DNA from: Grifola frondosa
Taxonomy: Eukaryota > Basidiomycota > Agaricomycetes > Polyporales > Grifolaceae
Direction of reading: 5' to 3'
DNA: 64,000 nucleotides
NCBI GenBank assembly: GCA_001683735.1
Contig: LUGG01000043.1
Span: 283,038 to 347,037, forward strand
This document shows positions 23,701 to 35,876 of this stretch, piece after piece. Each line of letters starts with the position of its first letter. Position 1 is the stretch's first letter. The translations under genes and the position numbers were made by a program. The notes beneath the pieces were generated by a model, which was given only the letters and a program-made list of their open reading frames with translations, did not search any database and was not told the DNA's origin.

Positions 23701-23833
23701 CTGCAAAGAGGTGCTCATTTCCATTCGGAATGTCAGCGCCAATCAGGCAGCCGGCAGCGAGAACGATGGCCTAGCCGTTCCGGCAGCTCTGCCCACGATG
23801 AGCACGCGGTCCTCCAAGGCGTCGCTACGATAG
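20791..23833 (+). CDS. CDC5: Polo-like serine/threonine kinase
   Basis: This is the cell-cycle Polo kinase (Cdc5/Plo1/PLK1 family), acting in mitotic entry, spindle and septation control. Exons: 20791..21063, 21376..21479, 21532..22028, 22083..23144, 23199..23457 and 23516..23833. The kinase domain shows the glycine loop ([10 protein letters not shown], split by intron 1), ACKVV lysine, [14 protein letters not shown] and the T-loop [10 protein letters not shown]. The C-terminus carries two polo boxes ([18 protein letters not shown]..., and [20 protein letters not shown]...). The N-terminus is Pro-rich. Intron 1 is 312 nt, long beside the ~54 nt others. At its acceptor only five G are present (21375..21379) where six are needed to keep the glycine loop in frame, so one G is probably missing. 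Upstream ATG at 20695 is in frame and is an alternative start. Confidence 0.93.
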
Positions 23834-24603
23834 CTCCATGCTGGATGACATAGAGCGATACACCGGCTGCTTGCGACGTCAGGTTGTCAGCGCTGGCACT
23901 GCTCCGCTATAATTCATTCATGATACCCTCCTCGAAGCTTATCATGTCATCGCTTCGCCCTCCCACCCTTCGATCTGATCTCTTAACCCATTTTGCGGTA
24001 GTATCATCACACTGTCATGACTTATGTATTCACGGTTGCTTAGCGCCCAATCATCATCCGGTGGACTCGCTAGGAGTTCACCGACCATCTTGAGCAATGT
24101 CGGGAGAAGGGATCAAGATTGTGACTTATCAAAACAGGCAAATTCTGCAGGTTAGATGGGAGTTCGTATGATTGTGGCGCGAGGTCCCAAGAAGTCGCTT
24201 CAACGAAACTCTATTAGGACCCGACGGCGCACACCAGAGCTGTATCTCTGTTGGACTTCGAGAATCGTCCAGTATCATGGAACCAAACAATTGAACCCTC
24301 GTCATCCGAGGACCTAACATCAGCTCTCAAATAAACCTTCAAGGGTAGCCATTGAAGCAGTAGAAAAGCCTGCAGATGACAAAAGTAGTCGTCAAATGTT
24401 GAACTTGAACTTTAACAAATGATTCCTTGCATCACGTCCTTCATCGTCGGTCACAGCATGTTATTCCTGAAATGATTTATCATACACACATACATCGAGA
24501 TGGTCCCACGTTGTAGGACTGGTGGAAGGGTTTACGAACCGTACATGACAGACAGTCAAAATCTTCGCAATATATCCTTTCAGAAACGCCGTCGCTGCGT
24601 CAT
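23834..24603. other. Intergenic region between convergent genes
   Basis: It lies between the Polo kinase stop and the 3' end of the helicase gene. No gene seen; probably both 3' untranslated regions. Confidence 0.5.
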
Positions 24604-27600
24604 TCATGCGCCCCTCGTCCAATTAAAGACCCCTGGGAGAGACCCTTGACCACCAGCAATGGCTTCGTACTCGGCCGCCCGTGCGTTCGATGAGATAAGA
24701 GTGTGCTGATTGCCGCCAACGGGAGCATGACACTCTGGACACCTTGATGCTTGCATTGCTCCGCCACACTATAATGCCCCGGTAAGCTGCAAGTGGATGT
24801 GCAGGATACAAAGACGTTACCTCGCCGATCACGAATGTATGTCCATTCTCGCAGTTATAGAAGTGACCTCTGTGGGCTGAACAAACTCTTCAATCAGAGC
24901 CGGCATATAACGTAGGATCTGACTTACAGAAGTTGAAAGCCTTGACGATATCGCTTTTCTCCTGAAGCGATAGCGGTTCATAGAAAATCCCGTCCGTTAG
25001 AACATATTTCTCCAGTTCGTCGCATTCTGAACGCCAGTGCTCGACTTTCTGGCGACAATTCTCGTCTACCCATTTCCGCTCGTTTTTGAGATCTTCCGTG
25101 TTTCTTGAAGGACGGCAGCGTATATAGTCTCGTTGTATTTGGAAAAGCAACGTTAGCATCTCCAACTTCCTGGCATTGATCTGTCTAGCCAGCCTGTTCC
25201 GTCTGTCTTCAGTCAATAGCCTTGCTTTAAGAAGATTTTCCCGCTCAAACAGGACCTGGAAGCGGAATTGTTCGAATTGGAAACGAAGGATGTAGATCGC
25301 GGATCGTGCGGTCTGGCGGGATGCAGACGACTTCTCAGCTATCGTGAATGCTTTCTTCGCATCGGCGATGCACGAATCGTAGAGGAAGTCCACGAATGAT
25401 TGCCACAAGTCCCGGTGGCGCTGACGAAGGACTGGAGTGACATCTAGGTCTGCATCACTTGCTGACTGGTTGACTGAGGTTGAAAGGCCTTGGAGACGAC
25501 TGAAAGCTACTTGTGCTAGCATAGAACGCAGTTCCAATAATAAGAAGTAGGCCTCGATTTGGAAACGCGTGTCTGCTTTATGGGGAGGTTGTCCGATCTT
25601 TTGATCGACGATTCTCATAGCGACGGGCTCCGGTGCCTCTGAAGCTCGAGTGGGGTCGTTCGCGATAGAATCCATTTCCAATCTGAACAAGGTCGCGAGT
25701 GCAGCTTCGTACGCTTTCACATGAGCCCCACGAGTGGTAGCGATCCGGTAGATACGACGATGTATAGCTAGATAGTCTTTGATCATGGTACACCATGCTG
25801 TGGCCTCGTCGGGGGCTATTCCGTGCAAAGTTTGATAGCGTACGTGTCTAGCCGGTTTACCCCGAGAGGTTCGTTCGGATTTCCGCTCGCCATTGTATCA
25901 ACAGAGGCGGGCCGCGGCGACATATCGTTGAGATTTTCGGGGAGTGCCTTCGCCAACTCTTGGGTATCCTTCAATGTCAAGGTCAGTTCTTCGACCTGTG
26001 GAGTGAGGCTGTCTAGGTCATGAGACATGGTGCTCGCGACATTTTGTTCAAGAATATCCAATGTTGCACGTTTGGTGATTCTGCCGTGCCGCAATGAAGT
26101 AATAGGCCCTCTGCACGTCGGACACGTTGGTGGACTTTGGAATGTGATTGGAGGCGCTTTAGGGGAGATGAAACGGCCAGCTTGGTCGATCTCGTAGTAG
26201 TCCCCCATACCGCAGTGTCCATCGAGTGTTTCAACGGTGAAGGTATGGCCGCATTCAAGACTGATCAGGCGTTCACTGATGTCGGCCGAAGACAGATCAA
26301 TGTCACTGAGGCGTCGCTGCATGATAAAGTCTACGATATCCTCCTTCCTATCGGATGGCAAACAATCCACACAGCGTTGTCTCGAGCATGGTTCTCCGCA
26401 AACTGGAGGTGGAATAGTATCAGTGATTCGCGTTAGATATAGAAGATGAATTCTTACGGGAAGGACATGGGTGTCCGCACTGGAGTACATTTGAGCACGG
26501 TTCATCGCATGGAAGCCGGACACAAATCTTCGAAGCCGCCACATAGTTAGCTCATGTTCCAGATAGATACTAATTGTATACGCACTGATCCACATAACAC
26601 AGGACAGGAATGATGTGCACACGACCATGGACAAGGTTCCATACAAGGCGCACAAGGCTGCCAGCACGGTTGAACGCATGCGTGATGAATACATCGTTGA
26701 CGACAACCTTGCTTACAGGCCGTATTACAAATATGATCCTGTGAGCAATCTAAGCCGCACGTGTGCTGGCAGTAGAGATGTCTGTCGCAAGGATGTGCAA
26801 CGTGATGCATTCGTTGAATTCTGGTTGTCACGGGGGTCATGGATGCAGAACTGGCTTTTTGACAGTCGTGGCACCGAGACTTGCATGACTTCGAGCAGCA
26901 TCCCATCGTCCCGCCACAAAGCTCTCTGCATTCATATGAGGCTGGATCCTGGTGGCAAGGTACCATTGCTGAATGCTCGCAGCCCGGGAGCTGTTTCTTT
27001 ACCTGTTCTTCGCACTCGTAAGCGGCAAGCTGTTCCAGCATGTAACTGTGAAAGATTTAGTGTACGACCCTTCTACTATGCTATAAGTACTGACCAAGGC
27101 AATTTCTCCGCTTCGTGACCGCAAGGCAACATAACTCGATACATCGGGAATTCGCAATCACCGCATTCATCTGAACAACGCTTAGAGCATGGGTGATTAC
27201 GAGAGCATGGAGTACGATTGCAAGGCATGTAACACTTCACGGTCCGATGGTTGTCTAGGGCGGCGTGACACTATATAATAGCAGCTTTTAATTCGGTTAC
27301 CATTCACAATGATATGAGACGCACTGATGATGGGCATGTATGTCCGCACATAAGTCGAAAACCACAAGGCAGTAAGCATCCGCCCCCTGGAGCGAAGCGA
27401 CCGAGTTCGCCAGGCCGAGTTATGAACTGTTTCTGGTCAGGATGACGGGGACAGATGATCGGTAGTCCATGTCCCATCTGATTCCGTGCTTCTAGTTCAT
27501 CAACGATGGTAGACCATGTTGGATTCGTTCGAAGGTTTGAAGCATTGCCAAGGATGTAGAGCCCGTGTTTCGCCCTCGAGAGTGCGACATTGATGCGGTT

Positions 27601-30600
27601 AGAGCTCTATCATCGAATGAAATGATTAGAATATGAAACAATATTGAGTGAAAGCTATACTTTGAGAAAACCGATTGACGCAGAACCTGTTTCATGTGCT
27701 CCCGAATTTCGCACAAGAGAGACAATCACGATCTTTGCTTCTTGTCCTTGAAAAATATCCACAGTTCCAAGTCGAACCTAGTAAAAAATTGAGCAGTGGA
27801 AGACAGGAATATCGATAAAAGTACCAACATGTTTAGCAACAACAACCTCTTCAAATTCGACTTCATCAACGATGCCTTGTCTCGCCAACTGCTCCTCGTC
27901 TCTCTCATCGACTGCGACGGCGATCTTCAAATCCCGGAGTACCGCTCGAACTCTTTGCAGCTGACCAAGATATGCGCACAACACTGCAATGTCGCCTGCA
28001 CCATTGTAGACGCCCTGTTTCAAGAAGTACAAAACGAGGTCGCGAATCATCTCAACCTTGTATTATCATGTCAGTGATTAGTAAAATTACTCGGCTGCCA
28101 TTGCGTACCTCAAACGTGTTATACTTGGAAACTGTATCGTCTGAGTCATTTTCTTTGTTCGTGTGATCAAAGAAGTGAACATCGTTCTGCATTCCTTGGA
28201 CGGAAGGATAGTGAAGTACTACGTCATGATCCTTGAGCGCTGGATATAGGATTTTCCTATGATGGGTAAGTACTACGTGTTTCAATGTCATGCAGTTTAA
28301 AACTCACCGAATGAAATGGGATATGGCAGGTCGCATTCGACGTTGTTCGTTGATCTGTGACATTGACAGGCCAGAATCTGATAGTCGTTCCATAAGGGAT
28401 CTGTCAAATTTGAATAGTGCGTTGCCACGTTCACTATCCATTGACAGTGCTGCAAGGACATTAAAATCATTCGATATTTCAAGGGACCTGGCGACCTGGC
28501 AGAGCTTACCGTATGTTGCGAGAGAAGGACGGAGCTGCTGAGGATCTCCAATACAAATCAAGTGACGGACTTTCGATGTAATTTGGTCAGTATCTATGGG
28601 TAACACATATTGAGGACCGACCATGCACCTGATGGGACCAGTGATGTCAAAATATGGGCCTCAAGGACTTGTCCAGCTTCCTCGACAACAAGGACTTTCG
28701 GTGCGACACTCTGGTGTAAGTAATCAGCTCAGTCACTTCATCTACCATCGTTGGGACTAATGCTCACATTGAGAAGAGAGGTCACTTTTGCAGCACCTGA
28801 TTGAAACATGAGTGAGGAGTGTATCAGTTGTCCAGAATGCATTTGCTCACCAGTTGTTGTACACGCAATCAGATCAGTGTTGCTAAGAAGGCGTCTACGA
28901 CTCTACCGCTCTTGTGATTAGAACGGATTCAAATCGGAGATTCTTTGGACGTACCTCATCCTTCATATCGTTGTACTCGTCGCAGACTTCCTTGTACCTC
29001 GTACGCAAAGCTTCGTAGTGTTTGTAAATGAGAATTGTACGCCATTTCACGGATCCTCCTTTCCCATTCCGCTGCCAGCCGACGACGTTCTTGAAGAGAC
29101 ATGGACCAAACAGCAGACACTTCTAGAAGGTTTTCCAGGGAACGCGAGGTCATCGGAATACGCGGGATTGCTGTCCCAAATCCTAGGCTAGCAAAGAACT
29201 GGAAAACAAAAGGATCCAGTGATGGTGTCATCGGCGTTTCAACCTGTTGTTTCCGATCTTTAGACTGAGGCATTTTGGGGGGCTTGGGCTTGGGCGGCGG
29301 TTGAATCAGCTGAATATCTTGGCCATCTTTCCAAAAGCCGTAGAATGTACGGTCCATCTGGCTATCAGCATTCCTTGCTTTCTTCTTGACGGTTGTCCAG
29401 TCGCCGTTTACTTCTTCATCCGCCCAAACACGCTCCGCATATGCAGCGATCCAATAAGGTGGTTCTCTGAGACTTTCGGCATGATCGGGAAAATGAATGT
29501 CAAGGTGTTCCTCAACCTTGTCCCACGTTAGTAGTGGAAGCTGTATAGAGTCCATCACCTGCACAATGTCCCCCTCTAACTGCTTCATGATTGCATACTG
29601 ACGCTTCATGGAGCGATCAAGTGAAGAAGCTGCTGCGATTTTGTCCAAGTTGTCCAGTGTATATTGTGCGATTCGTTCATCCGATGAACGTGACCCAAGC
29701 CTGACAATCTTCTCAGTGACTTTGGCATCGAGGATGGACGTTAGCATATGATCAACAGCATGGTTTGTATATGCGATTAGCACTTGAAGTAAAAACATTT
29801 ATGGTCAAAATTAACGGAACGTGAAGGTGGGCGGAACGTACCAATAGGCTTTATTCCACTAGAGAAAAGCACGCGAAGGATTTCTTTCCCGGTGAAGCTC
29901 TAAACAAAATATTTAGGTATCGTGATTTTAAAGCACTGATGCTTATGTACCTTGCCTGTGCCAGGTGGCCTTTGAAGCAAAGTGAGTTCGCAAACGTGGA
30001 GAACAGGCTGTTGTCTTACCCTTGTATGAGTGCAACCTCCTTCGTGAGGGCTGCAAGCAAAGCATCAACCTGACTTGAGTCCAGTTCACTGGATCGCAGC
30101 AATTGACGGTGGGCAACGGTGACCGCGTTCGGCTGTGAGATGTTGAGATCCGATATTAGCTGACCTGGTTTAGCAAGACATTGTAACTTGAAGCAGAAGC
30201 GTGGCGCAGTGGCGTAACGGGGAGGCAGAATCTGGAGATCTACAAGCGATGCGTTCTGAGCAATGTAGCGCACAAAGGGAATTTCCGTAGGTTCAATCGT
30301 CTGTAGCCTCTCGAGGAAGGGCCGCACCGACTCTAACATCACGCCATTGTCTACCAGGATTGCGAATGTAGACTTGCTAGAAGAGATATGCTCTTCACGC
30401 AGGGCCATAAGTTCCACCTCGGCGTCGAAAAAAGATGCACGGACTTCAAGTCGAGACTCGTGGCGTTTCGATGATTCGACGATATCCTTTCCGGAGGAAG
30501 TGATCACTCCGAGAAAGATTCTAAGGGTCTGCGGCTTGATTAACACGAGCGCAACAAGATTTCCACCTTGCAGTCGTTTGCTATGTTCCCAATATTCGGC

Positions 30601-32692
30601 TCTTTTCTTCGAGCTAGGATCCCTCGGAGCGCCAGGAGGGGCATCCAGCTGCAGACCGACAGTAATGGCGCGCCTTTCCGCCCTCACAGAGCCGAAATTG
30701 ACATTGGTATATACCTGGAAGAAACACAGAGTCATAGCGCTGGTGCGATATGCTCCCGCGGTTTGTCGATCAGCTCCTCCAATTTTTGTACGGTCCTTTT
30801 TCTTTCGAGATCCCTTCGACATCGCTGTGAGGTCGTCATGGATAGCCATAATGGATGACCGAGTGGTCGAACTTTTGGCGGCGCTGGCCTTTAGCATAGT
30901 TCAGGAAAAACAATACGAAATGTCATCACATCAGCTCCTCTCCCTTAAAAGACGAATTGGATGTCGACATGTCGTTCCATTGAATTTGCGGGCCGATGAT
31001 GCGGTGCGTTGGGAAGAAAAACAGGGAGGTAGGGAGGCAGCGGTGAAAGTAATTCGTTGTGTGATGGGGCGATCCGGATCTTCGAGATGTCTTCAAAGTC
31101 ATTGTCGTGACGTGGACCCGCCGTACGGAGCGTACCAGGTGGGTCGTATGTCTGCACTAGTTGCCCCATTAACGCCTCACTCCGCTGAGCGGGGGTGACC
31201 AAGGGTCTTGCGGAAGGACGGGTGAGCTTCCGCAAAGTATCGGATTCTCGTTGCACGATAGCCTTCAGACGGTCGATCTCTTCGCGGAGTTGGCCAATGA
31301 TCAGTATGCGTGTGTTATGAGGTGACGAGGTGATCACATCGTCGAATCGTGGTGGCGATGTAGATACAGCCTTCTCCCAAAGTTCAAACCAAGAGGAAAA
31401 CTTATTGACCAGTTCGACGATGTTTGGATGGTTGCGCACTGAATCCTTGAACCGGTTGAGATATCTACCAGAAACCGCATGAAGCTATGTACCAACGGCA
31501 TTCTTCATCAGACTCACTGGAGAATTATGGTGGACAACACTTTGAATACAGTCACACCGTCAAGGTTATTCTGTAGGGATGGCAAAAGCCCTGGGGTAGG
31601 ATCTTTCCAGGAGCTATTTTCGATCATTGCCGCCATACAAATCCGGATAACGTTGAATACGACCTCGTGGTTGTTCTCCAGAACAGTGTATAAGTGACTG
31701 TGAACTGATCAGTAACAGATAAGAACGAAGAGGCATTGCGCACTTGATATGCTTGTGCAATGTCGTTTTGAGAATAAGATCCGATGCAAAGAACTAAGAT
31801 AATGGTTCGGATATCATCGCAAAAATAACGAGATGCTCGCTCACTTGGAAAACGGGAAAATAACCCCGTTGGAAGGAAAGAGCGCCGCTACCATAGCTAA
31901 CTCTGAAGTCCACGGGCTCAAAACGAAGAACATCGCCGATACGAAGAAGTATATTCCCCTTTCCGACATCAAACGCCACGTCAGCACTGTTGATTGTATA
32001 TCGGAATCATTTGGTATGCACTTACTTTGACGATCACCTCCAGCAATGCCTTCAGACGAGGTCAGTCTTGTCAGACCACAAATGTATTGAAGGTACCCAC
32101 CTGCGCATCTTCAGTGTTCTACCACAGTAGAGTTAGCAGTCGAAGATCCGAGAACCGATAACAAAGATCGTACCCAAGCTTTGTTTCTGTCATTAACACT
32201 ACCCAGGATCCTGACGAACCCTTGAACCTTCGATGCACTCTCGAATGTATAGTTATCCCGCAGAAATTCCTTCAAATGGTTATGGACCTCGCTCGGGTTG
32301 AGCGTGTGACGTTCCTCGCGAACAGACCCAATATTGATGGCCAGACCCTCCGCAGAGAAGAAGTCGGCTGCCTGCTCTTCACTCGGTGCAGTGGCAGGCT
32401 GATCTTGGGCCGGACCAGCGCCATGCTGGCGTTCATGACGGAAGTTGCATTCGAAACCTCGCGCACATTGTCCAGTCGTCCAGAAGAAGTCGCAGACCTG
32501 GCGCGGAGCACGGCTGGCTGCAGGTGTCCCTTGACGACGTGACTGGGTGGGGGTCGACAGTTGTGTTGGTAGTGGCGACGCCCGTGGGGACGCAGATGTA
32601 TCGCGATCGTGCGTAAATTTGCATCTTTCTCTAAACCTGCATCCACGAGGGCTACTGAAGAACCTGCAACTGCCACCAGGCGGTTGAGACAT
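24604..32692 (-). CDS. ZNFX1/Hrr1/SAD-3-type RNA helicase with CCCH, NFX1-type and RZ-type zinc fingers
   Basis: An 8 kb, many-exon gene. It starts MSQPPGG at 32692 and opens with two CCCH fingers (CRFFSSPRGCRFRERCKFTH; CDFFWTTGQCARGFECNFRH). A complete SF1 helicase follows: Walker A GPPGTGKS assembled over three exons (micro-exon 29951..29969), motif Ia AYTNHAVDH, EEAGQ (near 28690), GDPQQLRP (near 28560), DIFQGQEAK (near 27740) and RINVALSRAK (near 27585). The Cys-rich NFX1-type region spans roughly 27450..26380 (CNTACKQGCRQRCIHHACV). The C-terminus is a helical region, then an RZ-type finger (GHFYNCENGHTFVIGE; CGGAMQASRCPECHAPVGG). Relatives include fission yeast Hrr1 and Neurospora SAD-3, which act in RNA silencing; that role is inferred here. 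One frame irregularity occurs near 29040 (IREMAYN versus HYEALRTRYKEVCDEY). Exon joins were read by eye. Confidence 0.9.
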
Positions 32693-32983
32693 GGCGATTG
32701 TTGTGTATGGACGCAAGATAGACAGAAGACTAAAGATAAGCGCAGGTTGAAGGCTGAGGGCAGGAAGACGAGGCTCTGGGCTCGTACATCGTGCCAACAA
32801 CTTTTACCTCATGCTCTTATCGAGGCGCAGCAAATTGTAGCCTGTCTACCAAGCGCCAAAGGCAAGCGCTTGCAAATTGTACATACAATTCAAGTCCATC
32901 CGTGCTCTATGATATGCAATGCATCTCATCATCAAAAAATTAATCGCAGGCATAGTAGAATCCCCAAAATATCAATGAGGCAG

Positions 32984-33656
32984 TCAAGTTGAAACAATCC
33001 AGCTTACCTTGTTACTATTAGAAGGGTGATAGTGATCATATGTTACAAGGAGCGTGTAGCTCTTCAAATACATCTCAGAGGATCTTGGCTTGTATTGCTG
33101 CGCGTTGCTGTCACACACAAACCGACACACAAACCCTAGTGTGACATGGGGCCACTCAAGCTTAAATCTCGCTTGAAGCTTGGGAGGCATCACGCCAGGA
33201 GGCTCAGAGCGAAAAGTGGGTGACAGGCGTCGATACAGATAAAAACCTGTAATTGTTCGTTAGTATGACCGACTTCCGCTCGCTGATTGACGCAAAATGG
33301 AATAAATCACATAAACTATAAGTGCACTCCAGCTGGCGTAGAGAGGATACAGTGTTAATGCCTTGGTCGTGATGTAGAACGTCGAATGGGATCATATACA
33401 AGCTAGAGTGAGCATAGAGCTTAGCGAGCTCTGCAACATAAGTGAGTAGAATGAGATGGAGAAGACAGACCTGATAGACCTTGGACGGCTCAGCCATCAT
33501 CTTGCACACACTCTTCGCACTTGATCGATTACATAGCTTATCCAATGTTACAGGACTTGCGGTAGCGACGACGCCCAATGGATCGTTGCTAACAGCCGTA
33601 GTGTAGACGGTGAGCAGATGTCTCGAATCTTGAAGTCCTGTTTTGGATGTTTGCAT
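32984..33656 (-). CDS. Hypothetical protein, probably three or more exons
   Basis: The minus strand from 33656 reads MQTSKTGLQDSRHLLTVYTT and VTLDKLCNRSSAKSVCKMM, then, after a possible 42 nt in-frame intron, LAKLYAHSSLYMIPFDVLHH. A second block (about 33235..32999) reads LYRRLSPTFRSEPPGVMPPK, KLEWPHVTLGFVCRFVC and SYTLLVTYDHYHPSNSNK, followed by a GTAAGC donor. The blocks look coding but belong to no family I know. The 3' end is uncertain and may reach toward 32900. It lies upstream of, and in the same direction as, the helicase gene. Confidence 0.45.
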
Positions 33657-34293
33657 AGCGTCGCCAGAACTCTCACGTACTTGATAGGTATGTTAGATAT
33701 ATAAGCAGGCCAGAAGTTCACGTTCAGAAATCATCAATCAGGTGTGAAGCCGTTGGTCGGAAGTTGAAATATAAGCCTCGTGACAAAGTCCGGGCCGGAA
33801 CGGCCGGATGCGTACATACGCACCCACAACTTTTCAAGCCGTTTGTCTCTCTCTGGTGACATTCTTCCAGACCCTGTAGGGTATCAACTGCATGGCCTCA
33901 GCGTTCAAGCTTCGACTTCTATCTTTCGAGTCACTTCTATGTCTGCACCTATATCCACATCGTTGGAACGATGCACATCCGCCGTGGTAAAGCCATAGGT
34001 GAATGGGAGTCGATGTGGCATGTTCGCAATGATCACTGCGATTTAGCTAATCCTGGAGGCTATTATATTATCCTGTTTTTGTTTGACCATTGATGGCGGG
34101 CCGCATTCCTGCGAAATGAAGCAGTCACGAGTGACACTCAATGAGCTTCTTTTTATTCTTGGAATCCCGGTATATATCCTCTCCCGAACGTCTTTGATGC
34201 TAACAGGTGGTGAAGTAGGTCACCACCCCACGTCCGGAACGGCCAATTGTACTCAATGGCGTTCCATACTGGAAATACAAGCATACACGGGGG
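33657..34293. other. Intergenic; upstream region of the xylanase gene
   Basis: No gene seen. A CCCCAC hexamer at 34226..34231 fits the SYGGRG-type site of the carbon-repression factor CreA/Cre1 on the opposite strand; this is a weak, short match only. Confidence 0.4.
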
Positions 34294-34300
34294 TATAAAA
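34294..34300 (+). promoter_or_regulatory. TATA box of the GH10 xylanase gene
   Basis: TATAAAA lies 38 bases upstream of the ATG at 34338, implying a very short 5' leader, as is common for strongly expressed secreted fungal enzymes. Confidence 0.6.
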
Positions 34301-34337
34301 TGAAACTCGAAATACCGCGAAATTTTGGCTCGCTGTC

Positions 34338-35876
34338 ATGAAGTTCCACGCGTTTTGTGGCCTTCGCGTCACTTCGGTTCTCCTCTTCATTTCGACTCTA
34401 GTGCTGCTTTCGAACGCAAGAAATACCACTGTTTCCACATTCGAGGGATATGGATTGAACACTGCAGCGAAGGCAGCCCACAAGCTCTACTTCGGCACCG
34501 CCACAGATAACCCAGAACTCAATGATACCGCTTACGTATCCATACTGAAACAATACAAGGAGTTTGGGCAACTCACTCCTGCCAATAGTATGAAATGGGT
34601 AAGATTTAAAATGAATCACTCCCCCTCGTTCATTGACTCATGCAGCGATACCAATCAGTATGCAACAGAACCTGAGCCGGGCGTGTTTACTTTCGAACAG
34701 GGGGACCAAATCGCTGACTTGGCGAAGGATACCGGAAAGCTGCTTAGAGGTGCGCTCATATCAAAGCTAGCTCCGATGTACTCTCCAACTTTCTTGCAAA
34801 AAAGGACACAATTGCGTGTGGTACAGCCAACTGCCGGACTGGATTAACAATGGCACCTTCACAGCACCAGAGCTCAAATTCATTGTTGAACGACATTGTT
34901 ATACCCTCGTGAATCACTATAAGAGTCAAGTGTGAGTGTGGTCATCTCGCAGCTTAGACTCTTTATGGTAAAATATAACCCTTCATCCTTGTCCTCCCCC
35001 ACAGTTGTAGGTCATACTTTTCTTCATCATATATCACCCAAACTCACAGAAATTGCCCCATATCAGACAGTTGGGATGTGATCAACGGTGAGTTCCGCCT
35101 CATCAATTAGAGAAGAGGGCCGGTGCAGAATACAATACAGAGCCATTCAACGACAACGGCACTTTCCGCACTGATCTCTGGTATGACGTGCTTGGTACGA
35201 GTTACATCCCTATTGCTCTCCGCGCCGCACGAGCTGCAGATCCGCATGCCAAATTGTATATCAACGACTACAATATCGAAGGAGCCGGTACGTCCGCGTG
35301 GTCGTGCCTTCTCGTTCACCCTCTCTGATGGTACATTGAAGGTGCGAAGGCGAGCGCACTTAAGGACCTCGTCAAATCCCTGAAGGATCAGGGTGTGCCG
35401 ATAGATGGTGTCGGGGTGGAGTCACACCTCATTGTGGGCGAAGTTCCAGCGGATATGCAGCAGAACCTCGCTGAGTTCACCGCACTCGGAATTGAGGTCG
35501 CCATCACGGAGCTCGACATCCGCTTCGAAGCGCTTCCTCCCAGCGTTGCTGGACTCGAGCAGCAACGAAGTGATTATGAAACAGTGGTCGCTGCATGCAA
35601 TGCTGTGGAGAGGTGTGTGGGAGTCACCATATGGGATTTCACTGACAAGGTGAACGATGCTGGAGACATTGTGAAGGAAGCTACAAGTAGTTGATCTGGT
35701 CGATTACAGTATTCGTGGATTCCTAGTGCGTTCCCCGGGGAGGGAGATGCGTGCCCTTGGGATGCGGTGAGCCTACAATCCCTTCATGTTAGCGGATGTC
35801 TCTCATCAGCCTCGTGCAGAATCTCCTGAAAAAACCTGCATACTACGGGATCATATCCGGCTTCGAGACTGCCTGA
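34338..35876 (+). CDS. Secreted GH10 endo-1,4-beta-xylanase
   Basis: Eight exons fit: 34338..34598, 34659..34749, 34805..34931, 35071..35087, 35141..35287, 35342..35649, 35710..35766 and 35820..35876 (354 residues). The protein begins with a hydrophobic signal peptide (LLFISTLVLLSNA) and has the GH10 barrel: LTPANSMKW, GHNCVWYSQLPDWI, the acid/base Glu in WDVINEPFND and the nucleophile Glu in VAITELDIR, ending PAYYGIISGFETA. There is no carbohydrate-binding module. It cleaves xylan in plant cell walls outside the cell. Oddities: the usual WDATEP reads WYATEP, and two residues normally between QV and WDVINE (often YS or YA) are absent, which may reflect a missed mini-exon in the 139 nt intron 34932..35070 or a small lesion. 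Confidence 0.92.

Noticed and set aside
30347..31198. 283-codon plus-strand frame opposite the helicase gene
   Set aside because: It is the antisense shadow of well-supported helicase exons.
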